From contig NC_054559.1 of the NCBI RefSeq assembly GCF_017654505.1, positions 8,197,781 to 8,261,780 of the forward strand: a DNA stretch of 64,000 bases, given 5' to 3'. A model generated the notes under the pieces. The model saw only the letters and a program-made list of their open reading frames with translations. It made no database searches and had not been told where the DNA came from. Source of the DNA: Polyodon spathula (lineage: Eukaryota; Chordata; Actinopteri; Acipenseriformes; Polyodontidae). The position numbers and the translations under genes were made by a program. This document shows positions 48,600 through 59,466 of this stretch, piece by piece (within the stretch, counting starts at the first letter, position 1; every line of letters begins with the position of its first letter).

Positions 48600-49670
48600 T
48601 CATAAAGCTCTCAGTGGCCAATACTTGGTTTGTTGTAATGCTTTTCTCAAAACATATAAATTAATAGAAAAAATAATTAAAATATGATCGGGAACACTTC
48701 CCAAATTTTTATCACTTCCCAGATCTTTATACTTATTGCAGTGCATTCCAGTCTTTATCCCACAAGACTTTTTAAAAAATATTTTATACAAAAAAATGCC
48801 TAGGATCCATAAGGTCTTCCTACAAAGACCCAAACCTTCAGGAGGCCTGGCATTACCAAATTTTCGCTTTTACTACTGGTCATCCAACATCCATGGCAGG
48901 TCCTTGTTGTTGCGCTCCAGCCATGACCAGAGCATTCCAGCTTCGTTAAGCATAGAAACAGTCTCTTGTCGGTACACCTTCTTACCTGCACTACTGTGTT
49001 CTCCCATAAATACAATCTGCCAAGAACCCACTTTTTCAGATATCTACAAGTTAGAAATTTTGACAGGAATACAGTAGCGCAGTTCCCGGCAAGGCCCCCG
49101 CGTTTGATTGTGTACTTCGATTCGACCCCTACTGCAGTTTGATATCTAAAATATTATGGGAGCAGGATTTGGGATTCAGTCTCCAGGAGGATGATTGGGA
49201 GTCTGCTCTCACTTGAGTGCACTCTTCTTTGGCCTGTGCCCATCATGGCCTTATACAGTTTAAAGTTCTGTACCACATTCATCTGTCTAAGGCCAGACTG
49301 GCAAGGATTTATCTGGGTTTGGACCCAACCTGTGACTGATTTGGTGGGTCCCTGCTACCCTTGTCCATATGTTTTGGACCTGTCCTAATCTAGCTCACTT
49401 CTGGACGCTTGTTTTCAAGTCCCTCTGCCAAATTTTTCAGCACCCTATTGATCCTAACCCTCTAATTGCATTATTTGGTATAACACCATCTGACATTTCT
49501 TTAACAAAACTCAAAAAATCTGACACTTTTGGCTGTTTCCACGCTACTAGCTAGACGCCTGATTCTGCTTGCCTGGAATCATGCTGCCCTGCCCACACAT
49601 GCTCAGTGGCTGAGAAATCTTTTGCAGCATCAAAAGCTTGAAAAAATAAAATAAACCTAATGAGGTGACC
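48600..49670 (+). mobile_element. L1/Tx1-type LINE, C-terminal part of ORF2 and 3' end
   Basis: Translated pieces match the region after the reverse transcriptase in fish L1/Tx1 ORF2 proteins. A PRI...LQRPK segment runs into GGLALPNF with FYYWSS (48826-48882). A Leu/His-rich segment follows at about 49200-49390, then a HMFWTCP-like string (about 49365-49385) and LLARRLILLAW with a THAQWL string (about 49547-49610). These lie in at least three frames with stops, so the copy is dead. The reverse transcriptase core and endonuclease are absent, as expected for a 5'-truncated insertion. The 3' end near 49670 has an AAAATAAAATAAA string. Confidence 0.8.
48736..49554 (+). pseudogene. L1-like ORF2 C-terminal remnant
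   Basis: Three open pieces (48736-49077, 49191-49388, 49369-49554) carry consecutive parts of the protein in changing frames. The GGLALPNF-type motif lies just downstream of the reverse transcriptase in L1 ORF2. The later LLARRLI...W string comes close to the C-terminus, just past the last piece. No catalytic residues remain. Confidence 0.78.
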
Positions 49671-50042
49671 AAGAAGCAGTTCAGTTTTTCAAGTAGCTTT
49701 GAGCTTTTTTCTGTATTTTCCAAGTCCCACGCAACAGAGATGGAAGCAGACATGCACAAGTTTATATTGAGAATAGTCTGGGAATGTTCTGTGCAATAAA
49801 TACAATGGAAACTGAAGATGAAACAATTCATATTGCAATCCCTGATTTAGGTTGAAAAGGTTATTGAAGGCTGAGATACAGAATATTACTTGGATTGATC
49901 CTGGCCAGATTGAAATCTAATGCCTGTCATCTGTTTTAGTCAAAGAAAAGACATGTGATGAAGACACACCTTAATAATGGATTTAGATCAGGATTTGGAC
50001 AATCACCTTGGGCCAAGATCTTGAAAGAAGAGGTAATCCCCC
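49671..50042. other. Unassigned DNA between LINE and LTR
   Basis: About 370 bases with no recognisable feature. Confidence 0.45.
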
Positions 50043-50603
50043 TGTGACAGAGCAGGAGCCCTGCACATGAGGAGTCGGTTTCTGTTTGTATATCTTATAA
50101 GTAGTGTTCTGTAATTATTACAAATAGTTAATGAAGAACCTGACGCTCCTGGGATGAGCCTACTTGCTGTGTGTCATTGCCAGCTGTGGGATCCTAATCA
50201 GCAGGTAGGTGTGTTCCAGCGGATTGTCAGGTATAAAAAGATCCCAAGTGTACACCTCAGGGCTGTTGCAAGGCCATAACAAGCACCAGGATTACGACTG
50301 TCCACTCTACCGAAAAATCTAGCTGAAATCCTCAGATCACTGTGTGTTAACCGGGAGTGGAGCTTTAAAGAGAAGAAGCCGATAGCGGCAAAGACTGGGT
50401 GTGTAACCGGGCTCTGGGTTTAATTGTTGAAGAAGGAACCAAAACCACCAATCCCTGTGTGGTTGTCACTTAAACCGTTTGTTTTGTAAATAAAACCTGC
50501 GCGTATGCAGGGCATGTCAACCTCAACCTCCGTCTTGATCTCCTGTCTATCAAGCAGCAAATGCGCACACACGTCTCTCCACTGTTGCACCCTCCATACC
50601 ACA
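50043..50603 (+). mobile_element. Solo LTR, plus orientation
   Basis: Begins TGTGACAGAGCAGG and contains a TATA box GGTATAAAAAGATCC (about 50229-50243), followed by a leader-like stretch and an AATAAA signal at 50489-50494 about 100 bases before the end. The end lies at CTGTTGCA (about 50590, flanked by CCCTC against CCCCC on the left) or at CATACCACA (about 50603). No internal genes adjoin it. It has no GGCAGGGA hairpin and differs from the other families. Confidence 0.6.
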
Positions 50604-51009
50604 TGCCACCTGCCATCTCACATCATATAATAAGTACAGGAAATACAGTTTTACTTCTGAAAATTATTTTAAAAATAAGCTTTATATTTTATTCCTGTTA
50701 TTTGTCTTCCACTACCATTCCGATTTGGAATGGTCCCGAGACTCCACATTCCAGAATGACTTCATCAGCCCCAGCTAATCTCATCATCTTGCAAAGCCCT
50801 GTTTCACAGGCACCCGGCTAGATTTCCATCTTATTGACCACCCAAGTGCTTGGGTTAGAAAAACTATCTTGATTTAGATTGTATTTTTTTTTTTTTGTAT
50901 TTGTGACATGTTTTCAAATATTTCTGGATGCATATGTAAAGTGAAAATGCGCTCATTTACTGCTTCAGTCATGATGTCTGATGTTTTTCATGCTGCTTAA
51001 TAGTTGACT
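50604..51009. other. Unassigned DNA
   Basis: No recognisable feature apart from a T-rich run near 50887. Confidence 0.45.
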
Positions 51010-51490
51010 CTGACAGGACAATAAAGAAAAGGTTGTTTACCAGGAAGGGAGACTTGGACACAAGGTACAGTGAAGCGCTAATGCGCACTTTAAAAAAAAA
51101 ATCAGACAAAACACTAACAAAAACAAACAAGTAGCACAAGGGCCAAAACAAAAGGTTCTACAAAACTTACGAAACCTAAACACAGGACAGGACAGCAAAG
51201 CATGGAACACAAAACACGCACCTCCACCTCCACCTCCATCAATCCTAATCAACCAGCTAACACCCATGACCACCCTATTTGCGCACCTTAATTAATCATT
51301 TATTCAATTCCTGGCTCCAGCAACATTCCCACATGTTTATTTTCTGAATGTGTTTTGTCTAGTGTGTTGTACTGTGTTATTTTTGTTTAATTGTTTATTA
51401 AAGAGTGCATTAGTGCAACTTAAGTTGCAGCTTTCTGTGTCTGAGTCTCTCTCCCTTTAAAGACCATCTGGGCTGTGATGCTGCCACTAC
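51010..51490. mobile_element. Inverted LTR-like arms (U5 ends outward)
   Basis: The left side, read on the minus strand, contains TTTAAAGTGCGCATTAGCGC and then TGTGTCCAAGTCTC. The right side, read on the plus strand, contains TTAAAGAGTGCATTAGTGC and then TGTGTCTGAGTCTC. The two sides are therefore diverged inverted copies of about 100 bp. The interior has the TTTTGTTT-rich R/U5 style of the other LTRs. I infer an inverted LTR pair or fold-back element; no target duplication is clear. Confidence 0.5.
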
Positions 51491-51770
51491 ACACAGGGAC
51501 AAACATTTTATTTTCTGGCTCATCATGGCTTATCACCAGCTAATCAGTACTTCACATAACACAACTCATCAACAGAACATAAAAGATCAACTCTGTTTGT
51601 TTTAAAACCTCTTCCAATTGATAACACAGATTCATACTACTATAAAACATCATAAAATCCTAGCTGTGGGCCTATGGTATATCTCTCATTGCTGTTTGAT
51701 TTTTGTTGTCTTTGATAAAAGATGGGAGATTGTGGGAAAACTCCTCCTACAAAGAAAACATTGAATTCAA

Positions 51771-52145
51771 TTAAAGAGACAAAAAGAAGAAAAGGTGATT
51801 CATCCCATCCCTCACTACTGTGCATGCTCTGTATAGTACATAAAACAAAAGTATGCAAGTATCAATTCTGAGAACTTTTAGAGCTTCTGTGCTCTTTTTT
51901 GTTTTGTCAAACAGGTCTCTTTTGTCAGAGCTCCTGGTCGTGTGTGCAAGTACCCCAGCTATCTGTGATATCTTACAGCCGTCTTCTTTATCAGAGCACA
52001 GCACTCTCTCCACCAAGGCCCTGACGCACACCATCTGTCCAATACAACCATTTAACCCCACCCCCTCCAGCGCCATGTTCATTGAAGGCATGTCTGTCCA
52101 CAAACACCTGCTGTGCGAGTCAGGGGTCAGTTCTGAAGCAAGCAC
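51771..52145 (-). pseudogene. Possible hAT transposase fragment
   Basis: An open frame of 124 residues on the minus strand. Residues about 17-70 have the spacing of the middle of hAT transposases: a Gly-Cys followed by a Leu/Val-rich helix where the family has Gly-Cys-x-x-His-x-Leu-x-Leu, then a segment like the family's Ile-Val-x-His-Phe-x-x-Ser (here VLAHTTRSSDKRDLF). The His of the first motif is replaced. No DDE catalytic residue is covered. The region is GC-richer than its surroundings. This is a tentative match by eye; an unrelated chance frame is possible. Confidence 0.3.
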
Positions 52146-54280
52146 AAGTTAAAAGCAATCAGCATCACAATGACTACTTGTCATCCATTCCAAGATACAA
52201 CTCTCTCTTATGCAACAGGAAGAGCGGCCCCTCTTTTTGTTAAAGCTTTTTTATACATCTCTTAGGTTGTCCAGTCAGCTTTTTGGTTCTGTGTGTTTAA
52301 TACCTCTAGACGGTTTAGTAGTCAATTACAATGTAATAACTAGGTAATCACCCATCGGGCCAACTTTTAACTGGTGTTTCTTTTAATTACATGGAAATGG
52401 TCTTTTGTTACCTGATTTAAGTACATGGTGACATCTTCACACAGGCCATTTTCATGTAAAACAATGGCAGTTGTTACCATGTTATTACATGGTTATGTAT
52501 TTTCCATAATTAAGCAATCTACCATTATGTTATTAGATTAAATACAAATGCCTATAACATAACTTAATGTATTTATTTATATTTTACACATTTACATTGT
52601 GGGTTCAATTTATCCTTTAAATGTTCAGACTGTAAGTAATGTACTGTATACTGTATAAGTACACCCAAGTGTTTTCAGCTCATATTGATAGACCTAGTGT
52701 CTGGAGAGTCCCAGCATTACTTATGGGATGACAAGTCTACTGGTACCAACACAATCCCAGTAAGCAAGGGGATAGAGCTGCTCACCCACCTATTAAATTG
52801 CTGAGAAGACAAATGGAAAAGACTTTTGGAAAGCTCAGGTATTTGCATTTCAGTTGAGGATTTGCAATTTGCATAGCTGTTATTCTAACTTTTTAAAGTT
52901 TTTCCATACACAATTATACCCAATATCTAAATAATAAAATAACAGTGTCAAATGGATAAACTAAACTAAGATTTCATATTTTTGGATACTCTAATAATAT
53001 ATACTTAAAATAACTCAAATAACATTTGTTGAACTCTTTACTTTTTATTGTATTCATTTCAATATGTATTTATAAAGTCATCACCAAATGGTCTATCAAT
53101 TTTTAACACCAAGCAATCATATTATTATTTTATTTTATAGGTTTACAAAGTGCACTGATTCTGGTAATGCCCTTTAGAGACCATAAAATAAGTAGTCCAT
53201 ACAACAGATGGTTGTTTTTCAGAGATAGATGCACATTAATATGCATATGAAGTACCAGTACACTCCACACACAGGTGGTGTTTCAGGGATATACTAAATT
53301 GCTGAATACAGTTTTAAATATGTACTTTGATTAATATGTACCTTCATCTGGAATGAAATCGAAACCTATGTGAAAACACTCAAAAAATTAAATTAAGAAC
53401 TGATCCATGGATGTGTTTTTTTTTATATAATTGTCTGGGGGTTTACTCCAGCATCCAGGCTGGTAATATCTTGTGATCAGAGTTTAATACAGCTTTTGGG
53501 TTACATCATCATGGGAACCAGCACATTTTACTAGCAGTAAACACTCTAATAATCACCCATTTCAAATGTGCAACCTCCACATTTTCAAAATAATTCTGTC
53601 ATTACACAGTAGTAGTTGATTTCTCCTGTTTCAATAAATATTTACAGGAAAAAAAAACACCTGAATTAATTTTACTGAATACAATCCAATTTTGATTAAT
53701 CAGAATTGCTTTCAGTTCAATATTTTACTGAACACAACCTACTTTTGACTGCTTTTGGGTAATCAGAATTATTTTAAGTTCAGTAGCCTTATAAGCCTAA
53801 AGAATATTAGCAAATGCCATGATTGTCAGATAAGGTAAAAACTGGAAATGCAGTAGCTGCTCAACGAAAATATTAAAATGTTCCCAACAGCAAAGATTAG
53901 AGCCCAGTAACAGACAAAAAAAAAGTATTTGAATATGTCATGAATTGAAAATAAATTGCCAAAGTTATTTGTTCAGCTAAACTCCTAAACTGCCAGACAT
54001 AAAAAAAAAAAAATGAATGTATAGCTTATGCATTGTTTGTTTAAACACAGTCGTGACTGCTGATGCGTCTCCACACCTGTGCATTTGTGAGTAGCTTGGG
54101 TACCCATGCAAGGCCAATGCATACAAATGATTTGTGAATGTATAAATAAACAGAAAAAATATGGAGCAAAAAAAGAAAAAACTGTAGAAATACAAAGGGT
54201 GATGCAGTGGCATGAATCCTATACGAAACTCCAGAGGGCAACGGACACAAGTTGAGATGATGTGTATGGTTTATAATGTA
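52146..54280. other. Unassigned AT-rich non-coding DNA
   Basis: No transposon domain, SINE head or LTR feature recognised. Confidence 0.45.
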
Positions 54281-54460
54281 CAGCTATGGCCAAAAATTTT
54301 GCATCACCCTATGGAATGAAACCTGCTGAATAAGTTCACATATTGAATGACATGCTGCTTTGTAATTTTCTATATATAAGAACTGACAAAAAATGAAAAA
54401 TGTAATTTTGTATTTTCTTTCATTACATGATGTTAAATAAAAGATCTAAAACGGGGATTC

Positions 54461-54645
54461 TGTAACGGGGTGATGGTCCAAACTTACCCAAACCCTCATT
54501 CACATTATTCTCTCAGGAACACAGAGGTCTTTAGAACGCAGGAAACAGTCACTTGGTAGTGTTCACAGACATTAATGTTTATTTTTGCACTGGATACTAC
54601 AAATGGCAAACAGGTTGTACTTGCAATAACTGACATCCCACCTTG
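54461..54645 (-). mobile_element. LTR 3' fragment nested in the Tc1-type element
   Basis: On the minus strand it contains an AAATAAAC polyadenylation-type site (about 54575-54583) followed by a stretch ending CCATCACCCCGTTACA at 54461, i.e. a CA terminus. The 5' part of the LTR is missing or replaced by the adjoining SINE. Confidence 0.45.
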
Positions 54646-54689
54646 CCCCCAAATGTAAAGTATCACGCTGAAGAGGCTATTGCAGGTCA

Positions 54690-54945
54690 GACACCTAGCA
54701 CACTGTGGATAAGAGGCAGGGTTGGTCTCTGTTTTCCAGGATCGGTAGCCCACCCATCTCTTTTCTGGATTGCTCGGTGCAAAAGCGATTCTGGCTTTAG
54801 ACTTGTGAGATCGGAGGAAGCTCACATGCCCTCAGAACTTCTGTGTTGTGTGGGGACTTGCTGCGACGAGGAGAAAAAACATAATGGGACATTCCAAATT
54901 GGGGGAAAATAAGTAAAAAATAATAATTAGTCATTCTAAATATTT
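54690..54945 (+). mobile_element. SINE 3' half, same family as 20216-20660
   Basis: The string from TCGGAGGAAGC through TGTGTGGGGACTTGCTGC to GGACATTCCAAATTGG matches the 3' part of the minus-strand SINE at 20216-20660 (TGTGTGGGGAACTGCTGC and GGACATTCCAAATTGG). It ends in an A-rich tail. The tRNA head is not recognisable, so this copy is probably 5'-truncated. Confidence 0.68.
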
Positions 54946-55017
54946 AAAAAAATTAACTAAATTTAAAAAGACAGTATTTAGGATAATGTCTATACAAAAC
55001 CTTTGGTCATAACTGTA

Positions 55018-55288
55018 CAATAGGGCCATAACAAATTCCACAATTTAATAATCCATAATCTCAACATGCAATCTGCTGTAATACTATGAAATGTATATTG
55101 CTTGATGCCGTGTTAAAGCTTCATGAAAAGGGATCACTAGACTTTTAGCTCATCAATCTCTCCATACATGCTTCCACTGTCTACAATACACCCACACTAT
55201 GGCAGATGGCCTGCCTTGGGCAGTGTAGTGCATGTCATTGTTGTTTACAGCTGTCCAAGGCCTATTCAACAAAACATGGTATTCTACA

Positions 55289-55319
<31 letters not shown>

Positions 55320-56516
55320 GTAATGTTCTATATTACTTATAAAGAAAGGTTGTTTTTACAAAAGTCATATAATCTTACGGGACCAACTTAAAAAGCATTT
55401 TAGGAAAATAACATATTTAACTTTTTAACTTTTTTTTTTTTTTTTTTTTTAAATAAAATGAATCAAAATAAAAGTTAATTCACATGCTTTCTGTTTATGA
55501 AATGGAGTTGCAGTTTCCTAAAACCCCTGCCCCAGTTAATTGAATTGGGCCAGATGTTGAAAATACATCAGCTACTGTGAACAGTTCTTGTCATATATTT
55601 AAGGGAGGTTTACTGTCACCCTTAAACATGTGACAAGAAAATACCAGGCCCTATTTTAAAGCCAGTACAAAGGTATCTTGTCAGAGAGGGATCCAACATT
55701 GTTACAGTCTCATTCTTAGTTACAGGAGGGTGCGGTAGAACAACTATCCTCAGCAATTCTTACTAGTTTTATACAATTTATGTTTTCTGTTAAAATAGAG
55801 CTTTCGACTGATATTTTCATGTCTTATGCTTATGAATGGTGAAAGTGAACCACACTCACATCATAAATGCTAAATGTATTTGGGAAATTCAGGATGATTG
55901 ATCTATCTGCAGTTCATGTACAAACTAGAAGCCCTAAAAAAATGTTTTCAAATAAAAAAAATTTAAGAATTGTGTAATATATTCAGTGATTCACTATTGA
56001 ATTCCCTTAACTTAACTTCAACCACAATGGTTCTGCATCAAAACTATTTACTAAGAATTGTAGGTGGATTTGCAGACCCCTAGTGGGCTATTCTTTTCTC
56101 CAGACACCACTTTCCTTCTCCATTCGCCCATTGACGACAATAGGAACCACACTGAGCAGTGGCAGATGTATGGCCCCAGGCGGCAAACTGCATGTCACTA
56201 TTGTGTACTGTGGGAAAGAGGAGTGTCTCTTTATACTGAGCAACCTGCCTTCCTGCTGGATACCTTTTATACTCACTCTGCGGTATTTATACAGAATTTG
56301 TATTAAAATCCTGGCTTCGTACAGGTTACCTGTTAAGACTTGAGTTAAATGTTGACTGCAGAGACAAAAATCACTTTAGGTGAAAACTATTTAATGTAAT
56401 GTTCAGTTAGATTAAACATATAATATGCTGTATTGCAGACACATTTCTTTATTGGTTTAATATTATATTTTTTTCATGGTTTTACCTCATTGTAAAAAAA
56501 AAGTTTAATATAATAG
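55018..56516. other. Unassigned AT-rich DNA with homopolymers
   Basis: Contains an A-run of 29 bases (55288-55316) and a T-run of about 22 bases (about 55429-55450). No protein motif recognised. Confidence 0.45.
55288..55316. repeat. Poly-A tract (29 nt)
   Basis: Homopolymer read directly; possibly the tail of a retroposed sequence, but no body is recognised upstream. Confidence 0.85.
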
Positions 56517-56600
56517 TAAGAACATAGGAAAAGTTTGGGACTGAGAAAAGGCCATTCGTCCCCACAAGGCTTATCCCATTTTTTGTTTTGTTTTTTTAAG
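56517..56600 (-). mobile_element. CR1-like LINE 3' tail fragment
   Basis: The plus strand reads TAAGAACATAGGAAAAGTTT and then GAGAAAAGGCCATTCG. Its reverse complement is a variant of the GGCCGAATGGCCT...AACTTTCTTATGTTCTTA 3' end that I associate with CR1-like LINEs of fishes and lungfish. It fits the CR1-like element at 10340-11485 as a possible source family. Similarity beyond 56600 is unclear. Confidence 0.5.
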
Positions 56601-57436
56601 ATATATACTAGATAATAATTTACAAGCCTTTAGACCGTATAGCCTGTATTAAAACTGCTTGATGGTTTTTATTAATAGCTAACTTGTAACCAGTTTAACC
56701 GATATAATATCTCCAGGATTCTTCTAGGATCAACCAACCTACAGCCTTTACCCATGGACCATGACATTATGACCCCTCTAAGGTCCAGCAGGTTTAGAAA
56801 TGTTGCCCACCCCTGCATTTTAACTGGTATAAAAATAATAACTAAAAAACACAATTTAATCTCTGTTTCCTTCAGTCACGCGCTTCAAGAACGTTTACAC
56901 CCTCTGATTCTGTCATTTTGTTTTAATTGGGTACATTTTGGTCCCGTTCAAATAAAAAGCATTACCCAGTTACCCTGTAGAGCACTGTGTTAGGACCACT
57001 TTTTCAGTTATGTAATATCCTAAATAAATTTATATTGCAAGTGGCATTGTTTTCTTCAAGGGGAATTGCCTCCAGAAGGCCTGACCACCACTCAGAAGTC
57101 ATGAGGGGAAGCTCTTATAGCCTGTTAACATGCTTGACTGCAGGCAGATCCATTGTTCCCAACTTTCATGAGCTTTCCATTAGGCCCTTAAATTAATGCT
57201 CTAAAAATAAAAACAGCAATATGCATCCAATACTTCACATAATGAATAACATCTGAAATGTTGAAACTCCAAACTCAATGAATGCAATGGCTCCAGAGTG
57301 CTCTCTTGGTCTCCAGCATCAAAAGCCTGCATGAGTTTCTGAAGTGACGAAGTACTTGATGAACTTTGTTAGAGATCCCGAGAATAAACAGTCCTAACAA
57401 ATGTGCTCAAGAATTTATATAAAGCTGTACCTCCCC
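56601..57436. other. Unassigned non-coding DNA
   Basis: No feature recognised. The open frames at 56754-57196 have no known motif. Confidence 0.45.
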
Positions 57437-57450
57437 AAAAAAAAAAAAAG

Positions 57451-57479
<29 letters not shown>
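57437..57479. repeat. A13-G30 homopolymer junction
   Basis: Thirteen A followed by thirty G on the plus strand, then GC-richer sequence to about 57600. The G-run could fold as a G-quadruplex. Glycine-rich frames through it are artefacts. Confidence 0.9.
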
Positions 57480-57481
<2 letters not shown>

Positions 57482-58054
57482 TTCCTTCCGAAAGGCGTCC
57501 ACTTTTTAACGCATCTGCCATGTCCTTGTCTGTCCGCCCCCTTGACAGGTCCCCCTACAGCGGGTCTTTTTTACCCCCTGAAAAGAGGCCTATTGAGGGC
57601 CTGATAGATTAACCTAATTTCAATATGAATGGTGATGGAGGGAGAATAGAATAAACTGGAGCCCCCCACCATGAAACACCCCTGCAAGAAGTAAATGTCT
57701 CATGGGAGGGGGCACGCTGTTTTTTTTTTCTGAACTTTATTTCCACAAAACAGGTAAAGAAAATGGCTTGGTACCAGTGGATATCAGCTTAAGCTAAATA
57801 ATAAGTTGTATCCTTTTTTTAAGATCAAATCTAATCATAATAAAACTGAGACAAAACATAGCTACACTAAAAATAACTTTGTAGCATGAATCTGCTTTGT
57901 TAAAACAACCAGGTAATTGATTACTCAAACAGTTCAAAAGAATTGAAGATGGTTAAACTATTGTCTGAATCATTTTAAAGAATAATAGTGTCCAACTTGC
58001 ACCCTGTGGTTCAAAAGATATGTTTCATGAAATTACTCAAAACTGTATGAGATG

Positions 58055-58428
58055 TGTATAGAGAATAATCTATTTTTGTTGTCAGTAAGTGCAAATCTTT
58101 TGGCTAATATTTCATAATGTCTGTTGCTAGGAGCAGAGTCAAGAAGAACAAGAGGAAATTGACTGAAACTATAAAAACCTGGAAGTTTTTATTAAAGATT
58201 TTAATTTGATTAGCTAAATTGTTTTACATTTTTGTGGTTTTCTAATACCTAAAAATACCAGCCCAGCTCAATTACAATCTCCAAACTAATTACTAACTAA
58301 ACAAACTCAGACTACAGCAGAATGATATCAAACCCATTTAAACTGGGACAACACAAGTTTGGAATAATCAGTCAATTTGCTCTGGCCCAGTCTCTCTGAT
58401 GGAGTAAGTGATGTAACAATCATCAATA
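58055..58428 (+). repeat. Direct repeat, copy 1
   Basis: 374 bases from TGTATAGAGAATAAT to ACAATCATCA, repeated at 59101-59466 with about 95% identity or better. Differences include small indels, the largest 9 bases near 58320. No protein motif. The start-to-start distance is 1,046 bp. Confidence 0.92.
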
Positions 58429-59100
58429 TTCAAATGACGCACAGTGACATATGGAGAGACTAGACCAGACAACATTGTATTGCATATTCATTCCACATAA
58501 AGATTATGTCAAAGGACATTTCTGTGGCCTGATTTGAGTCCAGTACAGTAGGTCCCTATCTTTAGCATGTCCCAATATTCACTGTCTATAACATTGTCAA
58601 GAAACATCTGACAGACAGTAGAGCATCTGTTGTCCCTCAAAACTATAGCAGTCTCTCTCATCTAACAGGCTGGTGTCCAGCTTGCACCAAGCACAAGCAG
58701 CTGCTTTTGTACATCTCAGTGCAAAACTCTGAGATGCTTACAGGGGCAATCAGTAAGCTTGGACCTTGCAAAGGCACAGAGTACTCACTGAAAGCAATGA
58801 CACTGCAGCAAAACCTTACTGCCAGCATACTGGGAGTTTTACACATTGAAAAAATGTTAATTACACATGATATTTAAATCTAATGCATAAGGAATGTGCC
58901 TAGCATGTCCTTGTACTATGTTGGTTCCGGCATCTCAATGGTTAATTATGAAAACACTGTATGCAGTAGTTAGAGAATGGGTCCAAATACCAGGACAGCT
59001 AATTGTAGCCTGTCTGGGAATTGCCAGAAACACATGACCACTGTACTTGCACTTTCCTGGTTCTGACCCCGCCCACTTCGGCCGTCTCTGTGACAGATGG
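58429..59100. other. Spacer between the direct repeats
   Basis: Unique-looking sequence with no primer-binding site after copy 1 and no polypurine tract before copy 2. The minus frame 58658-58846 has no recognisable motif. Confidence 0.5.
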
Positions 59101-59466
59101 TGTATAGAGAATAATTATTTTTGTTGTCAGTATAAGTGCAACATCTTTGGCTACTATTTCATAATGTCTGTTGCTAGGAGCAGAGTCAAGAAGAACAAGA
59201 GGAAATTGACTGAAACTATAAAAACCTGGAAGTTTTTATTAAAGATTTTAATTTGATTAGCTAAATTGTTTTACATTTTTGTGGTTTTCTAATACCTAAA
59301 AATACCAGCCCAGCTCAATTACAATCTCCAAACTAATTACTAACTAAACAAACTCAGACTTGATATCAAACCCATTTAAACTGGGACAACACAAGTTTGG
59401 AATAATCAGTCAATTTGCTCTGGCCCAGTCTCTCTGATGGAGTAAGTGATGTAACAATCATCAATA
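59101..59466 (+). repeat. Direct repeat, copy 2
   Basis: 366 bases matching 58055-58428. It lacks ACAGCAGAA-type bases found near 58320 in copy 1. Sequence after 59466 differs from that after copy 1, so the duplicated unit ends here. Confidence 0.92.

Larger units (their letters stand above)
54281..55015. mobile_element. Tc1/mariner-type non-autonomous element hosting nested insertions
   Basis: The left end CAGCTATGGCCAAAAATTTT and the reverse complement of the right end (CAGTTATGACCAAAGGTTTT) form an imperfect terminal inverted repeat. TA dinucleotides flank it (54279-54280 and 55016-55017). There is no transposase. The interior contains an LTR end (from 54461) and a SINE 3' half (to about 54945), so most of its 735 bp is foreign. 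A second end of the same family lies at 61326-61380. Confidence 0.72.

Noticed and set aside
57401..57612. Glycine-rich open frames
   Set aside because: Produced by the 30-G homopolymer.
58055..59466. Direct repeats as the two LTRs of a small retrotransposon
   Set aside because: Ends are TG...CA, but there is no primer-binding site, no polypurine tract and no flanking duplication, and the spacer shows no retroelement motif.
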